This document shows, one piece after another, positions 46,990-57,869 of a stretch of DNA of 64,000 bases (positions within the stretch are counted from its first letter, which is position 1; the number at the start of each line of letters is the position of its first letter). This stretch comes from Hexactinellida sp. DTS-2022 (Eukaryota; Porifera; Hexactinellida), in the NCBI GenBank assembly GCA_028753945.1, contig JAPNXP010000002.1:12772001-12836000 (forward strand), written 5' to 3'. Made by a program: the position numbers and the translations under genes. The notes beneath the pieces were generated by a model. That model saw only the letters and a program-made list of their open reading frames with translations, was not told the origin of the DNA and searched no databases.

Positions 46990-47625
46990 TAGATTGAAAA
47001 TTTGCACTCTTGGGCCTCCCAAACAAAGTCAAGTCTCCGTACTGGAGAGGCTTGGGGGTCGTATTAGGCCCCCCATACTAGAGAGGACTGGGGGTCGTAT
47101 TAGGCCCCCCGTACTAGAGCGGCTTGGGAACCGCCCATTGAAGAGGCTGCTGCACAACCCACGTGGAATTCATACCAGCCGGCGTAGAATTCCCGTATTG
47201 TCACCCCCCCTAGAAATCCTACCAACCCGAACTGGAGCCCTATCACATTTGTGCCACCTATAAGCAGCCCAATAAGTATTTCTACAGGGCCTAATGTTTT
47301 CTGGAGCCCAATAAGACTTGCGCCCACTACCAGGCTCGAGCAGAACATCATTTCCTCTAGTTATCCCTAGCAGGCTCGAGCAGAACATAATCTCCCCTAT
47401 AGTGATCCCCACCAGGCTCGAGCAGAGCATCATCTCCCCTCTAGTTACCCCTAGCATTCCATCAGGGGTAAATTTCACGACCTGCGATCTAGTGCCATCG
47501 GGTGCAATTCCAGTAAGCTCCACGGTACCCTCTAGTGCTGTGCCAAGTGCCCGCGCCCGTAGGCGCAAGGCTATCTCGCCCCCAGCTCGGACAGAACCGT
47601 CAACGGAAGGTTAGTGCACGAGCCC
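46990..47625. repeat. GC-rich block with two short tandem repeats
   Basis: Clearly richer in G and C than anything around it. It contains three copies of a 35-bp unit (GAGAGGCTTGGGGGTCGTAT followed by TAGGCCCCCC, 47039-47125) and three copies of a 40-60-bp unit (CCAGGCTCGAGCAGAACAT followed by ATCTCCCCT, 47329-47450). Both strands hold open frames (plus 46994-47263 and 47318-47614; minus 47568-47170 and 47351-47100), which is expected of GC-rich repeats. I recognise no protein family in any of them. Possible fragment of a mobile-element coding region or a transferred segment. Confidence 0.45.
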
Positions 47626-47696
47626 TTAGATCTGGGTAGCTTTGCGACAAATCGGTCACTTAAAGTTAACAGTCGTTATGCGGCGTTACTCTTCAA

Positions 47697-47748
47697 AATG
47701 GAAAATGGTAGAGGATATTATGTGCATCCCTTTCTACCATTTTCCATT
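47697..47748. repeat. Hairpin with 14-bp arms
   Basis: AATGGAAAATGGTA at 47697-47710 faces TACCATTTTCCATT at 47735-47748 with a 24-nt loop. No gene context. Confidence 0.75.
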
Positions 47749-47749
47749 G

Positions 47750-48585
47750 TTTTAACTGTTTACCAATATCCGTTGGAAGCTGGCCTTTGGGTTTTAGTAC
47801 CCCCTGTGTAGTTAAACACAGTTACGCCTCCTTGAATATCGAAACTCTATAGCGACATACTGCTCAATACTCCTAGCATAAAGTTGACGCTGGGGTTAGT
47901 AGGAATTTGCTGACAGAAACCGTTCGAGATCGAAGGGCTCGTATTATTAAATCTCGATTGTTGTTTGTTTGCTTGTCCGAATTGTAATAAAGTGATGGGG
48001 GAATAAAACCGCATTTATATGTGAGATATAAACTACTTCCAAATGTTATGATATGTAAACAAGTATGATGAATTCGAATTTCGAATTTATAAATTGCTAA
48101 TATGAATATTTATTGTTGTTGTTGTTTACAGAAAATTGGTAAACAAATTAATGAAAATTCAAAATCAACCTAGAAGTTTGCTTTCAACGTGTATTATAGG
48201 TGAATAAGTATGCTGATTTCGAATTTTGATTTATAAATGTCTGATATGAACTATTATTGTTGATGTTTACAAAATAGGTAAATACATAAATGAAAATTCA
48301 AAATAAACCTAGAAGTTTGGTTTCAACGGGTATTATAGGTAAATAAGTTAGATCTAAGAAACTTTTTAGAAAGGATGAGGAGTAAGTCGCACATCGGCCG
48401 TTAACTTGAGCTGCATAGCACCAATCCGTCGCAAAGCGACCAATACCGAAGGGCTCGTATAGCTAAACGACAACTAATTTCAATTGGAATTTATTGATTG
48501 AAAAATCACAATTATTATTTGATAAGATTATAGTGTGAAATGTAAGACAGCATGTTTTTGAAAGATTTCAAGGAAGTATAATTAG
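47750..48585. repeat. AT-rich stretch with a 150-bp direct duplication
   Basis: Two diverged direct copies lie at about 48058-48208 and 48209-48352, each with ATTCGAATTT, GATATGAA/AATATGAA, TTGTTTACA, ATGAAAATTCAAAAT and AACCTAGAAGTTTG, ending in TATTATAGGTRAATAAG. The phrase CGAAGGGCTCGTAT occurs at 47931 and 48448, suggesting a larger diverged duplication. No gene. Confidence 0.6.
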
Positions 48586-49050
48586 CAAGGTAGCAACCGA
48601 ATAGTTGACCGAATAGTTGCTTGCCGATTAGCTAAGAATCGGTCGCTTACCGAAACCCAGTATTATTTGTCATTTTGGACCGCATATATATCCATGTCTA
48701 CAAATACAAGTATTTGCTTCACCTGATAAAGATATTTTTGTGAATATATGTTACTATTCGGTTGACAAATTGTACTATTCGGTCAACCGAATAGTACTAT
48801 TTGGTCAACCGAATAGTACTATTTGGTCGACCGAATAGTACTATTTGGTCAACCGAATAGTACTATTTGGTCAACCGAATACTAAGATCAGATCAGCAAA
48901 ATATAATCTTTAGGTAAGTCCAATGCTTTTATTTGATGAGCTAAATACATCAGGGTTCATAAAAAACCAATAAACCCGAATTTGGGTAAGAGACCGATTC
49001 ATTGCTAATCGGCAAGCAACTATTCGGTCAACTATTCGGTTGCAACCTTG
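48586..49050. mobile_element. hAT-like MITE with CCGAATAG tandem core
   Basis: A 465-bp element with terminal inverted repeats of about 55 bp (CAAGGTAGCAACCGAATAGT against CAAGGTTGCAACCGAATAGT), flanked by the 8-bp duplication ATAATTAG. The middle has five or six copies of a 22-bp unit, TACTATTTGGTCAACCGAATAG (48756-48885). Relics of the same family (CCGAATA words) lie at 53985-54120 and 62998-63045. Confidence 0.9.
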
Positions 49051-49058
49051 ATAATTAG

Positions 49059-50439
49059 TAACATTTGGAGGAATGTTGATGATATAAAAGAATAGCTCAG
49101 TATTTAACCTATATTTTCAATGTAGCTATCGCTATTTTTGGAAAAGCTTTTTCTGCATTATTACAACTTCGAACCTTAAGGCTAAGTGTCCCGGTGAATC
49201 CTGTTGTCCGATTGCTCCCTTAGCCCCTTACATGCTTTTATTATTGTATAAGCTATCTTTGGATAAAAAAGAAATCGTGTCTAGCTCTATACTTTTCGAG
49301 TTACAGAATTATTTGTCAAACTGGAACTATTGTATAAATGTATGTATTTATATGTAATCAGTGATTTCATAATAAAAGTATATAAAGCTACTTTAAAATT
49401 GGATATCAGGTATCGTTTAACTATGTAGAATCCATGTATACACTTAGTAGCAGGGACTCATGCCTTTGTAATGATGATGTGAATTTTCATTTAAGCGGTT
49501 AGTATGTGGTTGTGTTCTACCGCTAAGCGACCAAGCAAGTGAAACGAGCTTGTATAAATTAAAGTAGTTAAAAATCCTTAATTTAGTCGTATTTATTAAG
49601 ATTAAATTACTAATATTAAAGAACCACAATATTTTAAATTATATTTTGAAATGCGAAATTTGGGCAATATCTGTCTGGTAATGAAATTGAAATGATCGTA
49701 TAAATTTCCGACCACTTCAGACCACAAGGTGATAGTCTTATCGAATGGAGTTATTAAAATACTTTAAAATAAAACTTGTGTATAAAGTTGACAGAGCACG
49801 AAAGATGATGTTCTTAATTTATTGATGATGAAAAAAGTGATGTCCACATTTATTGATGAAAGATTTGAGTTATAAGTGATTAAAAGAATTCTTGCACTCA
49901 TATGATAGTTTAGAAGTTTCTCCATGCAATGCAACAACAATCTACTCTTAATCATTAACAGGAAAAAACTTATCCGTTCCGCAAAATACGATTTTATAGA
50001 AAAACAAAATTTCACTGAGTTACCAGGATCGAATATTATTGCATTTTTGCCATCTAGATTCTAGAAGATTAAGTAATTCCGCTGTAGAAAAATTAATTAT
50101 TTCGGGTCAATATATTTGAAGGAAGGGTTCTAGAGTATACCTGAACTTTAACAATTGTAGAAGCTTTCAATTCAATGACTTTTTGATTTGGTTAAAGATT
50201 TTCATCATGTGCAACTATGCGCCACTTTTCCTAAATTGCCACTATGAGAGAGATGGGAACAGGTGGCTCATGTTGCCATTTGATGATGGTTTTCAACTGA
50301 ATTAATTTTTAATCAATTTGCAAGCATCCACAATGGGTAATTCAAATGCGTAGAATACGAATCTGAAATCAAAATAGCAATAATTCAGAAATTTTTAATA
50401 CATCAAAAAATAGTATTAGGCCTACTTAAATACTATTTT
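49059..50439. other. AT-rich stretch, nothing recognised
   Basis: No gene or clear element. Open frames at 49444-49629 and 49764-50015 on the minus strand are hydrophobic translations of AT-rich DNA without motifs. Confidence 0.45.
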
Positions 50440-50484
50440 CAATGGGAAAATGTTGGGTGGTCGAATACTTTTGTCCTGGTACTG
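50440..50484. mobile_element. Single Tc1/mariner-like terminus
   Basis: Read on the minus strand, it is CAGTACCAGGACAAAAGTAT followed by TCGACCACCC, with TA just outside (50485-50486). CAGTACC..AAAAGTATTCG is a classic Tc1-type end. No partner end was found to the left, so it is a truncated or solitary end. Confidence 0.6.
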
Positions 50485-50779
50485 TATTTGGAAATTAATC
50501 GATCGATTTTTCAACAAAGAAAAGATGGAAAAAAGTATGAAAGAATCCGAGTGAAAATATTGAAACTTAGGGGGAAAACTAAAACAGATGATAAGCTTAC
50601 TCTCACTAATGTAATTTACTTTATATATTTATTTATTTGCTGTTTGTACCTAATGTATTTCTCAGAAATCTGATAATAGTTAATTAATGGAATGCAACTT
50701 CAAACGTTGTTTTCAGGAATGTAGTAGAGTCATTTGTTTAGAAGTGTCATAAATGTTGCAGTGAAACGCGTTTTTGGTG

Positions 50780-50985
50780 TAGTAGACTAAATTAGAATAG
50801 TACGTGACCTACGTGGACTGCCAGTAGATCAAATCCTTATAGTGGCGGACTGGTCGAATACACAAACCTTCGAAAAGTACTACCGGAGAGATACTGGAAC
50901 GTCCCCCGCCGGCCGAATATCACGGCATAAGTTGGAGCTGATCAATGTGTCGGAAGCGGTTGTGACAAGTGTGTATTCCTAGAAT
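50780..50985 (+). pseudogene. Tyrosine-recombinase C-terminal fossil
   Basis: On the plus strand a short piece reads as RDLRGLPVDQILIVADWSNT followed by QTFEKYYRRDTG. The pattern helix, then aDWSn..TF.k.Y.r, is the C-terminal part of tyrosine recombinases carried by DIRS/Ngaro-type retroelements and Cryptons. Only this fragment survives; no reverse transcriptase or terminal repeat is seen nearby. A fossil, not whole; family assignment within YR elements is open. Confidence 0.6.
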
Positions 50986-51255
50986 TATAATTAGTATTTT
51001 CAAAAGGCTCGGAGGTTATTATTGAAGCCAAAAATGCAATCTAATCAAAATTGATTACAGTTGATATTATATCGAATTCGATCGTACACTGCAACCTGAA
51101 GAGTTGTGACAAAAGAGTCAGTATTTTGAAATATAATTTGTATCTAAAAGCTTAATTTTTCGAAAATGCAGATCATCAAGTTTGATGGTTGGATCTAAAT
51201 AAATTGCATCGCCACTATACTCAGTCTGATTACATTTTCTCTACTAACAAATATT

Positions 51256-51311
51256 TGCTGTTTCGACCTTTCTAGGTCTCATCAGCAGTGTAGTAACAAC
51301 ACCGGACAGCA
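51256..51311 (-). ncRNA. Type I hammerhead ribozyme
   Basis: Read 5'->3' on the minus strand it opens with TGCTGTC (stem III strand and cleavage triplet GUC). Stem I follows, CGGTGT facing ACACTG, closed by TGTTACT; then the invariant CTGATGAG, stem II ACCT-AGAA-AGGT, invariant CGAAA, and CAGCA closing stem III. Stem III pairs over six positions, including the A15.1-U16.1 step, and all core positions match the hammerhead consensus. Self-cleavage is expected after the GUC, between about 51305 and 51304. In animals, type I hammerheads with short stem III are known from Penelope-like retroelements and retrozymes. Confidence 0.9.
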
Positions 51312-51447
51312 CTTTACAACACAAACATTGTGCAGTATTCTGAAGTCGGGATCGAAATCCGTCATAGTGAATACTACACCACAAGTGACTGACACATAAC
51401 TAGACAACAGTGGAATTCACGTCCGGGTGCTGTCGCTGCCCTTCCCA

Positions 51448-51780
51448 TCAGGAGTACAGGAACCCTTCCCTGGTGTCCTGGGTGCCGACTCCTAGTGATA
51501 GGGTTTCTGGGGTCTCGTCTTCTACAAGCATGACGTTGAGACACCGCCAATCACACCTAGGAAGCCTGCGGCGTAGATTCAGGGTAGCTAATCGCCGCTC
51601 TTGCCGTGCTTGCACATGGATTGCCCTTCTGAGCTCGTGGGCCTCACGACGCTTCTGTGCTCTAGCCTTCGTGATGGCCTGATAGAGCACCCTCAAAGTA
51701 TCAGGATTGTCAGTGATTCTGACAAGACGCCGTAAATCCTGAATTTGGGCTTGCATTGTGTTTTGGAATTTTCTAGTCAA
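51448..51780 (-). CDS. Short Arg/Glu-rich ORF, unknown
   Basis: 110 codons. The middle is strongly helical and basic (QAQIQDLRRLVRITDNPDTL, then KARAQKRREAHELRRAIHVQ and ARQERRLATLNLRRRLPRC). It is in the same sense as the hammerhead, which lies about 140 nt downstream. It may be an N-terminal fragment of an element-encoded protein; I do not recognise a family. The opposite-strand frame at 51410-51682 is its shadow. Confidence 0.4.
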   Translation of the reverse strand: MTRKFQNTMQAQIQDLRRLVRITDNPDTLRVLYQAITKARAQKRREAHELRRAIHVQARQERRLATLNLRRRLPRCDWRCLNVMLVEDETPETLSLGVGTQDTREGFLYS

Positions 51781-51950
51781 CTATTATATATATATATATT
51801 GCTGAATATAGTCAATGTGGAGGCCAAGAAATACCTATTTCTGGATACTGAGTCTGAATACGTTGATAACACCTCTGATAAATATGCGAAACCAGTAAGG
51901 AATTCAAATTCCATCACCATTCTATTTTTATCAGAATAATATTACATAGA

Positions 51951-52388
51951 GTACTGTTGTATGACAGTTCAACTACCTTGTATTAGTATACCATGGATAT
52001 TTCAGCCATGACAGTTTAACTACCATGACAATTCTACAACTTCTTTGTATGACTTCCTCAACTTGTAGTTCCTATTGCATGATGACGCATTCTTTCTAAT
52101 AGTATTCTTTTCAATCAACGCTATACCATAATACATATTACATACTATAAATCGCTGAGAAACAAATGATAATGTAACTAACACAATCATAAGAGTCTAT
52201 TAAACTTTATACGCCATGTGAGAAAGAATGCGTTATCATGCAATAGGAACTACAAGTTGAGGAAGTAATAGAAAGAAGTTGTAGAATTGTCATGGTAGTT
52301 AAACTGTCATTGGCTAGAATATCCATGGTTACAATAATACAAGGTAGTTAAACTGTCATGGTAGTTATTAAACAACATACAACAGTAC
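51951..52388. mobile_element. Inverted-repeat MITE, about 438 bp
   Basis: The outer arms start GTACTGTTGTATGACAGTT and (inverse) GTACTGTTGTATGTTG. Inner arm words CAACTTGTAGTTCCTATTGC and GCAATAGGAACTACAAGTTG are exact reverse complements, as are AAGAATGCGT and ACGCATTCTT. Arms are roughly 150-170 bp with small indels, and the loop is AT-rich. The repeated word AACTACCATGACA or TGTCATGGTAGTT occurs in each arm. No sure target duplication. Confidence 0.8.
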
Positions 52389-52904
52389 TATAAACGCTTT
52401 CTCTGAATGTTTTATATCTATGTTTACTACTTACATTTATTCTAGCCATAATTATTATTTTCTATTTCTGGTTTGGCACTTTAGTGATGTTTACTTCAAA
52501 GTATCTCAGTGAAGCATTGCTTTCTTATTCTACTCATTGATCAGAAACATTTATCTATTCTAAATCTTTTATCATATTACTCTTATTGACACTTACTCTT
52601 TGCTCGAGGGTTCAGATAACAATCCTTGGTAACAAAGGTTTTTACTGTGCCGACTATACTATAGTAAAGCATAGGTAATGGATCGGCAACCCGTGGCCCG
52701 AGGCTCTCAAAAAACATGGTTATCGTGACCTCCGATTGGGTCATTCAATTGAAATCCAAATATTTAAAAGGTATTAGTTGCTAACTTTATTAAAGATAAG
52801 TCAATACATATTACGTAGTCAAAATTGACAATTCTACATTGGAAAAATTGCGAGTAAGAACAAAGGACGGTAAATTGTTTGGCCCAATTAATGGGGTAAA
52901 TGAC
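52389..52904. other. AT-rich stretch with one minisatellite fragment
   Basis: No gene. A truncated minisatellite copy (TACTGTGCCGACTATACTAT) at 52644-52668 is followed by ATCGGCAACCCGTGGCCC, a word like hAT ends of the GGTCGGCAACC type. No partner end was found. Confidence 0.45.
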
Positions 52905-53945
52905 TCACTTCATTTCAAAGATATTCTAGTTTAAGTATAATATAATTATTGACGAGTCAGCATTTTTTATGTGCGTGTTGGGTAATCACCCAACACCAAA
53001 CAACTCATTCGCAAAAAGAATTCACAAAATTGTAAATCACATTTTTTACGATGTCATGATCACCTCAATTATCCAGGATCCATTTGTAGAGGGGTTATGT
53101 GGCATAAGGATCAAGTGATAAATTGGAAGTTTGTTTCTATCTTGTATCATCTTTGAGATTATGATATTTAATTAATTAGTATAAATAATTATTAATATTA
53201 TTTATAATATGACACCAATTTCAATGTAAACTTAGAATTATAAGTTAATCTATTTTGTCATAAATAATTAATTAATTAATTTGGCTATCAAATTTCAAAT
53301 CCGCACACTCGATAACCCCAATAATATAATTGGAACAGTCTCTATAAGTTAAAGACAGAGTGATTATTTATGTCAGTGTATAAATTGTGCAGAACATTCA
53401 CGCAGAAGTAAATATAATCACATAATCTGTTGTTGTTATGGAATTTAAAATCTTAGTTTTCAATTATTAAATAGATTCCTACTCGATTTCACAAGTGGAA
53501 TCAATATGATTAGCGTAAGTTTAAACAATAGTGTAAGATTTAACAAGTTTCATCAATATATTTATCACAAGTTGAAACAATGGAAATTGATTTAAGAGTT
53601 TTACTGAAACTAAAGTGTGAGTGCACAAAGAAATTTAAACCCCGATTTGTGGCATAAAACAACGCAAAGTTGAATATTTTTGATTTTCCTAAAGGTGTAT
53701 AATTAAATTAGCTATAAAATATGAAAACTTTATCAAGTTCACATGGTATGATTTCATGTAATAGCCATAATTAGTTTAATTAAATAGGTGTTAAAATTAT
53801 TTGATCAGAGATCGTAACCCCAGGTGCAAATTAGACGGCCATGCCAAGTTTCAGACCTCAATGTATAAAGGTGTGTCCAGGGCACCGTCTACGGAGAAAT
53901 AATAATAAAGGCAGTAAGATTAGAACTGTGTCGGCACAGTAATAA
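52905..53945 (-). repeat. Detached macrosatellite unit without hairpin
   Basis: Reverse unit with long-type flank (GTGCGTGTTGGGTAATCACC, ATTTGGCTATCAAATTTCAA, AACTCGATAACCCC-like words), then GTAACCCCAGGTGCAAATTA and GGGCACCGTCTACGGAGAAA, and a decayed minisatellite copy ending GTCGGCACAGTAATAA. The hairpin itself is missing. It lies 12 kb beyond the main array, separated by element A and the mixed relic region. Confidence 0.83.
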
Positions 53946-54759
53946 TCTTTGGTTTCCCTAACCAAATACGAAAACACGTTTAGAATATTCGGATGGAAAA
54001 ACTAATATGAATACTCATCATATTCGCTCCGGAGACGGGATACCGAATAATGATATTGCTTCGGGCAACCGAATACCGAATAATGATATCAGGTTGCAAC
54101 CGAATATCAACTACTATTCGCGAATACTACACAGTGGATTGACACGGGAAATAGGCTTGATTTTCAAGTTGTTCAAATCAATTCAAAAATATGTTATTCA
54201 TAATAAGCACTATCGAAAACATAGAAAGCATGTCAATTGGCAATTTATTCGTGTTATAACCACACTCCCTAAGGCTATAACTTAGTAACGTTGAAATATA
54301 AATTAATTTGTCCATATTTGTGGTTAAAATCACTTAGCTAATGTTTCTTATAAATCTATTTTTGTATTAGGCGCATAGATTCCTAATTTTCCGTAATAGA
54401 ATGAGATGTGTAGTACATTTTGAATAACAGTAATTAGCTAATCTACTTGCTAAAATATTCGTTGGCGTAACATTTTGACATTCATGAGCTTACTATCATT
54501 TCGGACAACATATCCCCTCATTATAAAATGTTGAAACTTGCTGTGGCCAGTCGTGGCCACATAATTTTAAACTTTTATATTATACATTTATATACAGACT
54601 ATAAAAAAAAAAAATTCCAGCCCCGCGAAAAGGCGCGACGGTGACCATATATTTTGTTAAATAATTGGCCTTAGATTTCGACATATTCATTAAATGGAAT
54701 AATATATTTGTTATACACTCCCATTATTGAATATACATCCATTATAATTGATTATTAGA
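53946..54759. other. Decayed CCGAATA-family relic and AT-rich DNA
   Basis: At 53985-54120 CCGAATA words and two copies of ATACCGAATAATGATAT recall the MITE at 48586-49050. The 92-codon frame at 54007-54285 is a by-product. The rest is AT-rich with an A run at 54605-54615 and a short GC-rich word AGCCCCGCGAAAAGGCGCGA. Confidence 0.4.
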
Positions 54760-54900
54760 ATGAATGATAAGCAAGCATTTGAATTCTTAAATACTCACTC
54801 ATCGATAAGATCTGCTACTGAAGAATTTATAAAACCAATACGAAGTTCCGGATCAAATAATGTAACCGGATCAAGTAATATAACCAATAATCATGGGTGA
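54760..54900 (+). CDS. Possible 46-residue ORF
   Basis: ATG to TGA, 46 residues, polar and Ser/Asn-rich at the end (MNDKQAFEFLNTHSSI ... SGSNNVTGSSNITNNHG). An AATAAA lies 3 nt after the stop. It could be a last exon, a tiny gene or chance. No homolog recognised. Confidence 0.2.
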   Translation: MNDKQAFEFLNTHSSIRSATEEFIKPIRSSGSNNVTGSSNITNNHG

Positions 54901-56895
54901 ACAATAAAATGTTGTTAAGGGTATCCTGTATTGATATTCGGGCGTTCACGGTGAATCTCAGAATTGCATAATTTACTACTAGGAATACTCTAGATGAGAT
55001 AGAGATTGACTTCTATGATTTTTTTCTTCTTAATTTTCAATCAAGATGGTGTTTTTTAATAAAATAAGACGTCGACTTCCTTATATGGGCATGACATTTT
55101 TTCAAAAATTGTTGAATCTTTTTGAATTTTTGAACATATTATTATGAGACTATTTCCTCTCAGTAATAATTTTTATTTTATTTATTTTTGCAGAAGAAAC
55201 GATGCTAAAGGGCATTTTTTCAAAATAATCATAAAACGCAGTCGTGCACTAAACTATCGTTATAAAATGTTAGTAGAAAAAATTTTCAATTCTAGTTCAA
55301 GGGTCTGAGGATGTATCATGTGTTACCCCAGAGAAATTTTTTGACTTTCTGATAATTATTTTTGGTTTTATAAGCATTCTAAGGCTGCGGCCCAAGAATT
55401 TTTCCGAATTTCAACATCAGAAAAGGTGATAAAATTCTACACTGCCATATATTGTTCCCAAAATTAAAAAATTCGGAATCTACAGGTCAAAATATACAGG
55501 TTCACGTCAAAAAGTTCAGGAATATGTCAAAAATTAGGAAATTAGGGGCATAAAAGAATATGAAGGGTATGCAAGTACCCGGTGATCATATATTACTGTG
55601 GGAAATTGGACAGCAGAATAATTCTGTTATTCTTCATAAAAATGCGCCAGCTTCTTATCTATGCGTAGCATTTGTTTTCAACACTTTTACAATAATATAT
55701 CATGAGTTATGACCAATTTATGACTATGGTTTTGTCTGTTTTGTCATATTTTCACACCTCAAGGCCCTCAAATATACAATAATGTATTATATAAAACACC
55801 AATTTGGTAATACAAATATGGAAATAGCATTTGCGCACAAAATGATACGTCACACAACACGATCCAATCATTATTCGATAAGTTATGGACTTTTGGGCCA
55901 CAGAAGGGGGCAAAAAATCTGACATTTCACACCTGTTGATATTTCAGAAACGCTTTGAGATAAAATGATCATAGGCAATTTGAAAATACTGTAAATACCT
56001 GACTTTCTATACGTTTATAATACATTTTAGGACTCTAGGTGTCACACTTTTAACATGACCATATATGGTAATTTGATGTGCCCAATTTTGATGACGAAGC
56101 AAATTTTGTAACTCTTGATCTCTGGACAGCAGAGACTAGCTCTAAAATTCTAGTCACATCATGATACTATTTCTTACTCATTGGATAAACTTTTGGGATT
56201 ATATTATAATTCGAATGATGTGTTCTGATTTCAAATGCCTAAATATGGTGGTGTCAAAGTGGCAATATGTTAAAGGGTGACAAAAATCCAACTTCTGATC
56301 CAAATGAGATAGAGCTTAGCTCTAAATTGCTAAAAATAGTATAATTTAATTTCAAATGACATTATCTATTTTAATCAGTTTAGGAACTCCTTTTCTTCTC
56401 ACTTTCATATTCTGGACTCAGCCACTTCGACACAAATTAATTAAATGCTAATTATGAAGGTGTAAAAAAAGACCATTTGGGCATATGGATGTAAAAAAGA
56501 GAATTTTTATTCTAGAAAGTCAAACTTTTTTTTAAAATGCTCAGTATATGTAGGCGCATGTTTTAAAAGCGGGCAGTTTTGGCAATATAATACAAAAAAA
56601 TTGAATTAGTATACTTTTAATGAAAAATAGTGGGGTTTTTTTGACCAATTTCACAAAAATGACAATAACATAGAGTAGATTAAAGGAAAAGCATATTTCG
56701 GTTCGATTTAAAACATTGAGTATTGACTCAGGTACATTTTATAATTGACATGTTTCGCGCTAAAAACTAACATAAAAAATTTTTTTAAATATTTGGCTAG
56801 TATGGATTAGGCCTATATTGACATTGTCTAGTTCATAACTAAGGATATATACATAGTAGAACTCTAATATTTTCAGGGATATCTTAGATATATTA
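54901..56895. repeat. Non-coding AT-rich block sharing a repeat with 41 kb
   Basis: No gene. The segment about 56040-56340 holds diverged tandem-like phrases (GAGACTAGCTCTAAAATTCT and GAGCTTAGCTCTAAATTGCT; CATATATGGTAATTTGATGT and CTAAATATGGTGGTGTCAAA), which match, inverted, the stretch at 40980-41210. The remainder is unremarkable. Confidence 0.5.
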
Positions 56896-56899
56896 GTAC

Positions 56900-57030
56900 T
56901 GTTTCATGCTATTTTCACCCATATGCTAATTTCACCCAAACCATGGATATTCTATATCTATGCTGTTTTCACCCACGTGTTAAATCACTACACTGTCCTT
57001 TTAATGTTTCACTAACTTGTTGATGATTTG
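56900..57030 (+). repeat. Ginger-like left terminal inverted repeat
   Basis: 131 bp, starting TGTTTCATGCTATTTTCACC and ending TTGTTGATGATTTG. It contains the sub-repeats GCTATTTTCACCCATATG, GCTAATTTCACCCAAACC and GCTGTTTTCACCCACGTG at intervals of about 17 and 32 bp, flanked outside by GTAC. Confidence 0.93.
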
Positions 57031-57869
57031 ATTACAAATTATTTCGTTTTTGACACCACGGAATCGCACTGTTTAAGTTCAATTTGATATGTTGGAAAGT
57101 CCAGGAAACAAATATGACGGTGGATCATCTATACAAGTTGACAATGCACTATAAGCTACATACTAAATTACTAAATTACATTCATTGGAAGATGCCATTA
57201 TAGTCGCCTAAGCTCGACAATAAATGTTGATAACCTCAGTCTTAATTTTAGTCAATTTAATGGTTTCAGCACTAGACAAAGTTTCTAGTATAATTTAGAC
57301 TGAATATAAATAAGTAAATAATTAAAACACCATTTCTTTGAGAGCGTGGCATACGCGTCTAATTATTTGTCTGTGAATGCTATTATAATGCCATATTGCG
57401 AAATAATGTAAATACCTGTTGCAATGTTGTTTAGTTGTAGAAAGTAAATACGTTTTAAGTTTAAACTTTTAACCTAATAAAATTAGTGTAGCTTAAAGTT
57501 AATAAGGAGAGTCGATAACTTGGGTGGAATTCGAATTAATTAATAGTCAGTCAATACTCAATATATCCTAAGTTAAATTTATGAATTTAGTTAATTCTTA
57601 AGATACAAGTACAGAGCTTCTCGTTGTAGGAAAGCCAGGGGACCGTCGTAATTTGTTCGTATTAACCGAAGTCACCTACATTTACTTGTATAGGTTAGGC
57701 CCGTTAGGGGGAATTAAACTTTCTGTTCTTTAACCGATATTTCGCCTTATCCGTGTTCACTTTATGAGAGTATACTGCATTAAGAAATCTAAAATCATGC
57801 TGTTCTTCTAATATAAATTTGCATAATTGAATAAATCATACTAAATTGTAAAATCTTTATATGACATGA
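57031..57869. other. Ginger-like element, region 3' of the gene
   Basis: Between the left terminal repeat and the stop codon. AT-rich, no second ORF or repeat seen; expected to hold the 3' untranslated region and poly(A) site. Confidence 0.6.

Larger units (their letters stand above)
51190..51785 (-). mobile_element. Penelope-like element relic around the hammerhead
   Basis: The ribozyme, an Arg-rich ORF upstream of it on the same strand, and a TA-dinucleotide run just beyond the ORF (51785-51800) mark a GC-richer island in AT-rich DNA. Hammerhead motifs of this type sit in the terminal-repeat region of Penelope-like retroelements. No reverse transcriptase or GIY-YIG domain is visible, so this is at most a short surviving piece. 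Limits are approximate. Confidence 0.5.

Noticed and set aside
47318-47614. 98-codon plus-strand ORF with RLEQNIISP repeats, and minus-strand partners
   Set aside because: Both strands are open because the DNA is GC-rich and tandemly repeated; no evidence favours either strand as coding.
49764-50015. 83-codon hydrophobic minus-strand ORF
   Set aside because: Composition expected from AT-rich DNA, no motif, no neighbour or splice evidence.
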